Positions 58,593 through 64,000 of a DNA stretch of 64,000 bases are shown piece by piece. Within the stretch, counting starts at the first letter, position 1. Each line of letters opens with the position of its first letter. The translations under genes were made by a program, and so were the position numbers. Under the pieces are notes generated by a model. That model was not told the DNA's origin. It did no database searches and saw nothing but the letters and a program-made list of their open reading frames with translations. The stretch spans positions 639,903,465-639,967,464 of the forward strand of contig NC_090439.1 of the NCBI RefSeq assembly GCF_031143425.1, in the 5' to 3' direction. This DNA is from Pleurodeles waltl (taxonomy: Eukaryota > Chordata > Amphibia > Caudata > Salamandridae).

Positions 58593-61500
58593 ATTTAAAA
58601 AATATATTTTGAATAAATGCCAGTCTTTTCCTTCTATAATGCGGATTGTTCCCCCAGGACTACATACAATTGGTTAAAATGGTGTTAGCGAAATTGCTAT
58701 AGCACATCCGGACACATTTTACTTTCCTTGACAATCATCTTACCAGCAAGTGGAAAAAGAGAACATTTGGCCTCAGATTTTGTTACACAGGGATACCATA
58801 GTTCTATGTTTAAGGCCTGCATGGAAAACAGTAAATTTAAAAAATAAAGTCAATAGTCCTGGCTTTTATGTACTAATGCATGTAAGTACATGCGTTCACA
58901 AATGTTTCTTACAGATGTTGCATGCACAAGTGCTTTTTAACAGGTTAAAAGCTGCCATATAGGCTTTACCAAAGCTTGCAAAAGTAGCAAAGAGGTTTTG
59001 TTTCTGTATAGAATGTAAATAAGTGATAAAGAAATGAATGTGACAAACAAGGTGATGAAAGAGTGTACTTTTCAGGTATAAAATAGTCCATTATGCTTTC
59101 CAATGAAAGCTCTCCTGGAAGGTGGAATGATATACCAAATAGCCAAAAGCTTGAGATGAGAATGTAATACTAAAGCACACTTTGTTTTGAAGAACTGATA
59201 GCAATTAGGTCTGGGTGAAATTTTAATTATGCCAAAGTTACATAACATAAATTACATGATTACTCCAACTTGAGTCATGAAAAGTAATTTGGAGCAAAAA
59301 TCCTACCAAAAGAGCACAGGAAAGACAAACTAAGAGAGAGTGAGCGACTGCATGCTACTGCTGTTCCTGTCCTGTAGCATTTAGTGTGATTTCCTTAGCA
59401 CAAAATGCGTACTCCGGCCCATTTTTAACACAAGGATGAATTCTGCACAAAGAAAATAAAGCTAAATGCTGGATTATGCTTTTCACACAATTGCACATAA
59501 TTAGGAGCAATTATGCTAGAGTGAATTACACCAGTTACGCTGACCCCGAGTAGCAATGGGTCTTACAGAAAACTGCACAGTCAAACTAGGCCTAATAAGC
59601 AATATATGGAGTTGGAATGGATGGCAAAGTTGCTGGGCTATTGTGAAATAATGACCTATCCAAACTGTCAAACATGCCAATCTCCTAAACAGGTTCAGTT
59701 AACTGAAGAAGCACACATACTACACACACAGACATGTATGTGCCCATAATTACAAGTTTACACACATCAAGGGTGACAATGCCGTTGTCAAAAATGTCTG
59801 CTTTAACACCTCAAAAACATGTTAATATCCTTTAGAAGAAAATTATTATTCGAAGTGTAAGAGTACACAAACATCTTTCCAAAATGAGTGTGTGAAGCGT
59901 GCCTTCAGTAAAGTAGTCAGACTGACTAGGGAAGGGAACAAGGAAAATTTATGAACTACAAGAAATGGGGAAGGATATGATGCACTTGGCTAGAAAGACA
60001 ATCACACATCAGACATAAACTCCATCCAGTGACTTATTAGGTAGGAAATAAAGACTGACGTTCATGCCAACTGCACCAAACAAACTGGTGTAAGAAGTGT
60101 GAGAAAAGAACCTGACACTGGTGACTTCTGTCGTCAGAGCTACTGCTGAGAGTCAAGTAATAAAGCCGGCAAAGTATAGGCACTGACCCATACCAAAACT
60201 AAGATCCTGTGCACTCCCTCAGGTCCTTGTGTTTGTTTTGTTTAGCCTTAGTTTGAACGTGCAATAAGCCTGTCCCTGCCAATATTCTCCTGTGCATGCG
60301 TAGTAAACAAAAGTTCAGTAAAAATAGTAGGTGCTTACCCACCTTAATCACAGAATGCTGTAGGATTTTAATGCTAATGAACTCAACAATACTCATTTTT
60401 CAAACTTTCTGAGATAGGAGGCTGAGTGGAGCACCTGAACTTACACCTGTATTTGCCGCATGTTTTGGTCCCTGCAGTGGATGCACTAGTCCACTCAGCT
60501 AGTTTACTTGTATCACACAGAAGCCCGAGCCCCGCGTGGACTCCAAATGCCTAAATATTAATGTCATTCAATTTGATGTGGCCTGCAGTTTGATTGGACA
60601 GTACATGGTATATGATGGTGGCAAACAAAAATATTGATTTATCGAGACCCTTGTCTCAAGGGCATTGCAGCTGAGAATGATGTCCAGGAAACCACAGAAG
60701 CAAGATATGTCTTGATCCTAAAACATGCGCTACACATACTGTGATGGTTGCAACCAGGTAAAAGCACCTTACAGACCACACTCAAATCTATTCCTGTGCT
60801 AATACCAGCACAGGACTCCTTAATAAGAAGAATTTAAAAGCAGTTCCCCCTGCTGTGTTCCTGCACCCAACAGGGTAGCAAGTGAAATCTGTTGTTGGCG
60901 GCTTGCTCTTTCCCTCTGTAATGTGAATGTGTACAGCTCAGAGGGAATGTAAGGTGTGAGCTGCTAAGTCAGCTCAGACCCCAACGAGCATGCTCACATG
61001 GAGGATGACAGAAGACACCCAAGTGGCCCTGATGACCTCTGACTCTTCCTCTTTGCTGCATGTTGATCTGCACCAGACAGAGGCACAGGAGAACTAGTCT
61101 GCTATGGAAGGGCTGCAACCCTCTTGACTCATGACCAGTAGGTGCCAGAAGGCTACGAGCAGCAGACCTACCTCTGACCCCATCCAACCTTTCACAAGCA
61201 TCGAGGTAAGCAACAGCTGCCTGCAGGCAGCAGCAAGTGTGAGGAAATAACAGACACCAGGATCAAGGGTCAACCACTGTACTACGTAAGAGGAAGTCGG
61301 AGCTTCTTTATGAGTTCAAAGGATGAAAAGAAAAAAGTGGTAATGGATACTTTTGTAGGGAGGTCGTCATGCCTCAAACAAGTTGCCAAGAAATTCAAAA
61401 ATCCTAGGCCGCTTTGATCCTATGCCCTAGGATTGTTGTCAGTGATACTTTAAGGAATTCTCCTGATGACATGATGTGTTTCTGTTTTACCAAGAATAAA

Positions 61501-64000
61501 AAATGATGTATTTGATGGGGAAATACAAGATAAGTTTTGCGATAGTCGTATTAGTTCCCACCGATGTATGAAATGTTTAAAACAACTTCTGATGATGAAA
61601 GAGATGGCCTACTGTTTTATTTTGCACTTTCAGGTATTTCACGAATTGCAATTGACAAGTTATTAGAAATTTTAAAAAAACCTCAGTTCTCAAATGTACA
61701 CCCTGTACCTAACTCTGTATTGTTTACAAGTTGAGGTAAAACTGGAAGGTCAAACACCAAAGCACATTAGGCAGCGTGACTGCATTTCTGTTCCACTCTC
61801 ATGAAAGCATATTTTAAAAACTAGCAAGGACTGCACAACCTATATAATTTACGCAAGCCCAATTTATTTTAACAAAACCACATTAAGGTCCCATGTTCAC
61901 TATTTATTCCCCACCTAGTAATGCTCCAGAGACAGTGCAAGCACAGTTTTATTCTGTTACGGATCTCCTCAACCTTTCCCTGTACACACAATTCCATATA
62001 TTCGTTATATCTTTTAAGTATTGTTCAGATCCCTGCACTGCAGTAGAACCCCCCTGAGCCTTGCTCACGAAACAAATGTAATATTTTTGCCAATCGCAAT
62101 ACATTTATTTATACCCAATAGAAACACATTAATTTTAGAGAAATCTTCCAAAAGGAGAACAGGCTGGCTCGTCATTCATCTCCCGAACAGTCCACTATGC
62201 AGCGAAACACCAAAGGCGCGTTTCATGCCAGCGCCTGCTCTGTCCTGGTAGATTTTCCATAGATGTGTGGAGCCGTTGTTATGCCACCAATAACTTGACA
62301 CATTGAGTGAACACAATGGTGCTTAATCATGAGAAATGTGTGGAGCGCACATCAAAATGAGTGTTCTTAAAAGTGCACGTGGGCATCAGATTGACTTTTC
62401 AGTGACTTCATTTGAAGCACATTCACAAGTCTGTATTTAGCAATTTTACTGTGCCTATATGAACAGTATTGCCTGACTTGCGCTGTCATACATTTCACAG
62501 TAATTCGATGGAATCTCCATTGCAGATGCTAAAGCTTTGTATTTTGGAATTGACCAAGTTACATATCAAATAATTATGGCCTCAAAGGCTTGTGGTGGGT
62601 GTTTTTTACTCCACTACCCAGGTCATTTGGTGTATGTCAGCCACGTCTCTGTCATTGGCTGCATTTATAATCTTAACGGGGTCAATGTAAGATAGGTACT
62701 ATTTTGTCATTTTAATTTAAAAAACAATTACATAATTGTTTGAACATTGCACACTCTTTGGTACCTTTTCAATCGAGTCTATCGGTGACTAATAATTTCA
62801 AGCAAAGCTTCATGGACGAATAATAAACATTTCAGCATTCATGAAAGTGAATACCAATAGTGCGCGATGAAACTTTAATGCCTAACAAATAGGTTGTGGC
62901 TGCAGAATATAATACTTCCAGAAGCAAGTTATGGAATCTTTACGTTTCACAACGAATATGACTAGACATTAACATTTCCCAAAAGTGATTAGTGCCAAAC
63001 GATACTGGTTCGAATTCCCTTATTCTTTCTCAACTTAGGCTTGATTATTTAGCCCAGCTAACTCTTTTATTCATAAGTGCAAATCCGTATGCAAAAAAGT
63101 GATTTTGCATCGGTCAGAGCAATTGTTTACCTGGGAGGTTTTGCCGTTATAACTGGTTTGTGGGCCTTCCTGGGTGAAAGAAAACGTGCAAAATGTGGTG
63201 AACGCTCACAAACTTAAAAAAAATTTCAGGTACTTTCACATCCTGAAAATATTGAGTGATTTTCTGCTATCAACAGAAAGAATAAATATAGTTCTACTAT
63301 AAGAATGTGGAGGTACAACCCCAATATTGCTGGGGCTAAACGTGAAGGAATTTTTCAGTGGGAAACAAAAAAATCACCATTGAGAAAAAAAAAGTTAAAA
63401 CTTTTTAAAACGTTTCAATGTTACAGGTACAGAAATGTGCACATGAAACACGTTCCTATTAGGAAAATGTTTATGCATGTGAGTAATCTGCAACAGTCAA
63501 AGATTTCTTGGAGTACTTCTGGAATTCTTTTAGAAATCCAGAAATGTTAAGACTGTATTCTAGTGTGGTCTTACCAGTGTGGCACTGGTTCTGAGTGGAT
63601 GTCAGGATGCACTAACCTTGTGCTTGGAATTGAATTGGAGTGATGCAGCACTGTTCCTTGTATGCCTCCCCATTAAACACATATGCAGGAATTTCAGGGC
63701 GAGTGACAGAAATAGGCAAAGCGAAATGGGAGAAGGTAGAAAACAGAGGCACAGGCCTCCACCGGTTTGATTTATCACTTCTGTTGATTAAGGATATTTA
63801 TTGGATGAGGTGGATACCTAAAAGGCAGCATGATCCCTTTTGTAATTTGCTATAGAAGCTTTTCTGCTTAAATGTAATAATGAATGGAAATATTGTACCA
63901 ATATCTCTGTACAAGCAACTTTGTGTACTTTGATGTGGAACTTGTCATACCTGAAAACTAAACATACACTTATGAGTACCTCATATATGTTCATAACACG
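58593..64000. other. Intergenic DNA downstream of RP1, nothing recognised
   Basis: About 5.4 kb of mainly A/T-rich sequence with frames under 85 codons and no repeat I can classify. In mammals the next gene is XKR4, far away (memory); no part of it is seen. Confidence 0.45.

Overview
The window is vertebrate nuclear DNA from an organism with a large, repeat-filled genome. It carries the 3' two thirds of one gene on the + strand: RP1 (oxygen-regulated protein 1, the photoreceptor axoneme protein with tandem doublecortin domains). Two coding exons are visible. Exon 3 (29883-30054, 172 nt) encodes the end of the second doublecortin domain. The giant last exon 4 (48019-53693) encodes about 1,890 residues without interruption. 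Splice phases (phase 0 into exon 3, phase 1 into exon 4), in-frame stops just outside both acceptors and the exon sizes all fit vertebrate RP1. Exon 2, with the start codon and first doublecortin domain, is not in the window, so intron 2 exceeds 29.8 kb. Intron 3 is 17,964 bp. The human gene is only about 15 kb in total (from memory), so this copy is greatly expanded.

The expansion and the repeat families point to a salamander. Several families resemble ones I recall from newt (Pleurodeles-type) sequence, but the species is an inference and not proven here.

Layout: 1-29882 is intron 2, with an LTR-like repeat (1485-3075), a GC-rich 629-bp MITE (5183-5811), two inverted copies of a foldback element (about 11.9-13.3 kb and 17.0-19.65 kb, the second hosting two younger MITEs), minisatellites (14.5-15.5 kb and 21.2-21.7 kb), an L2/CR1-type LINE fragment split by a hAT-type MITE (22.5-23.95 kb), a 136-bp-arm hairpin (25631-25954) and another LINE fragment (27.3-27.95 kb). 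29883-30054 is RP1 exon 3. 30055-48018 is intron 3, with two more members of the 'ATATTTATAC' MITE family, a degenerate tandem array of about 145-bp units invaded by a MITE (33.2-34.8 kb), a LINE split by a MITE (35.3-37.2 kb), a 694-bp MITE (39036-39729) and a LINE 3' end (40.1-40.6 kb). 48019-53693 is exon 4. Just after the stop a 424-bp MITE sits in the likely 3' UTR. 56511-58587 is a solo LTR with a 5-bp target duplication. I recognise nothing in 58588-64000.

The only gene is RP1. The other open frames are short and lie in repeats or random intronic DNA. The most interesting aspects are the coherent set of small elements with 3-bp target duplications (PIF/Harbinger-like behaviour by inference), the nested insertions that allow relative dating, and a MITE family that carries tandem near-consensus 5' splice sites in the sense direction of RP1.
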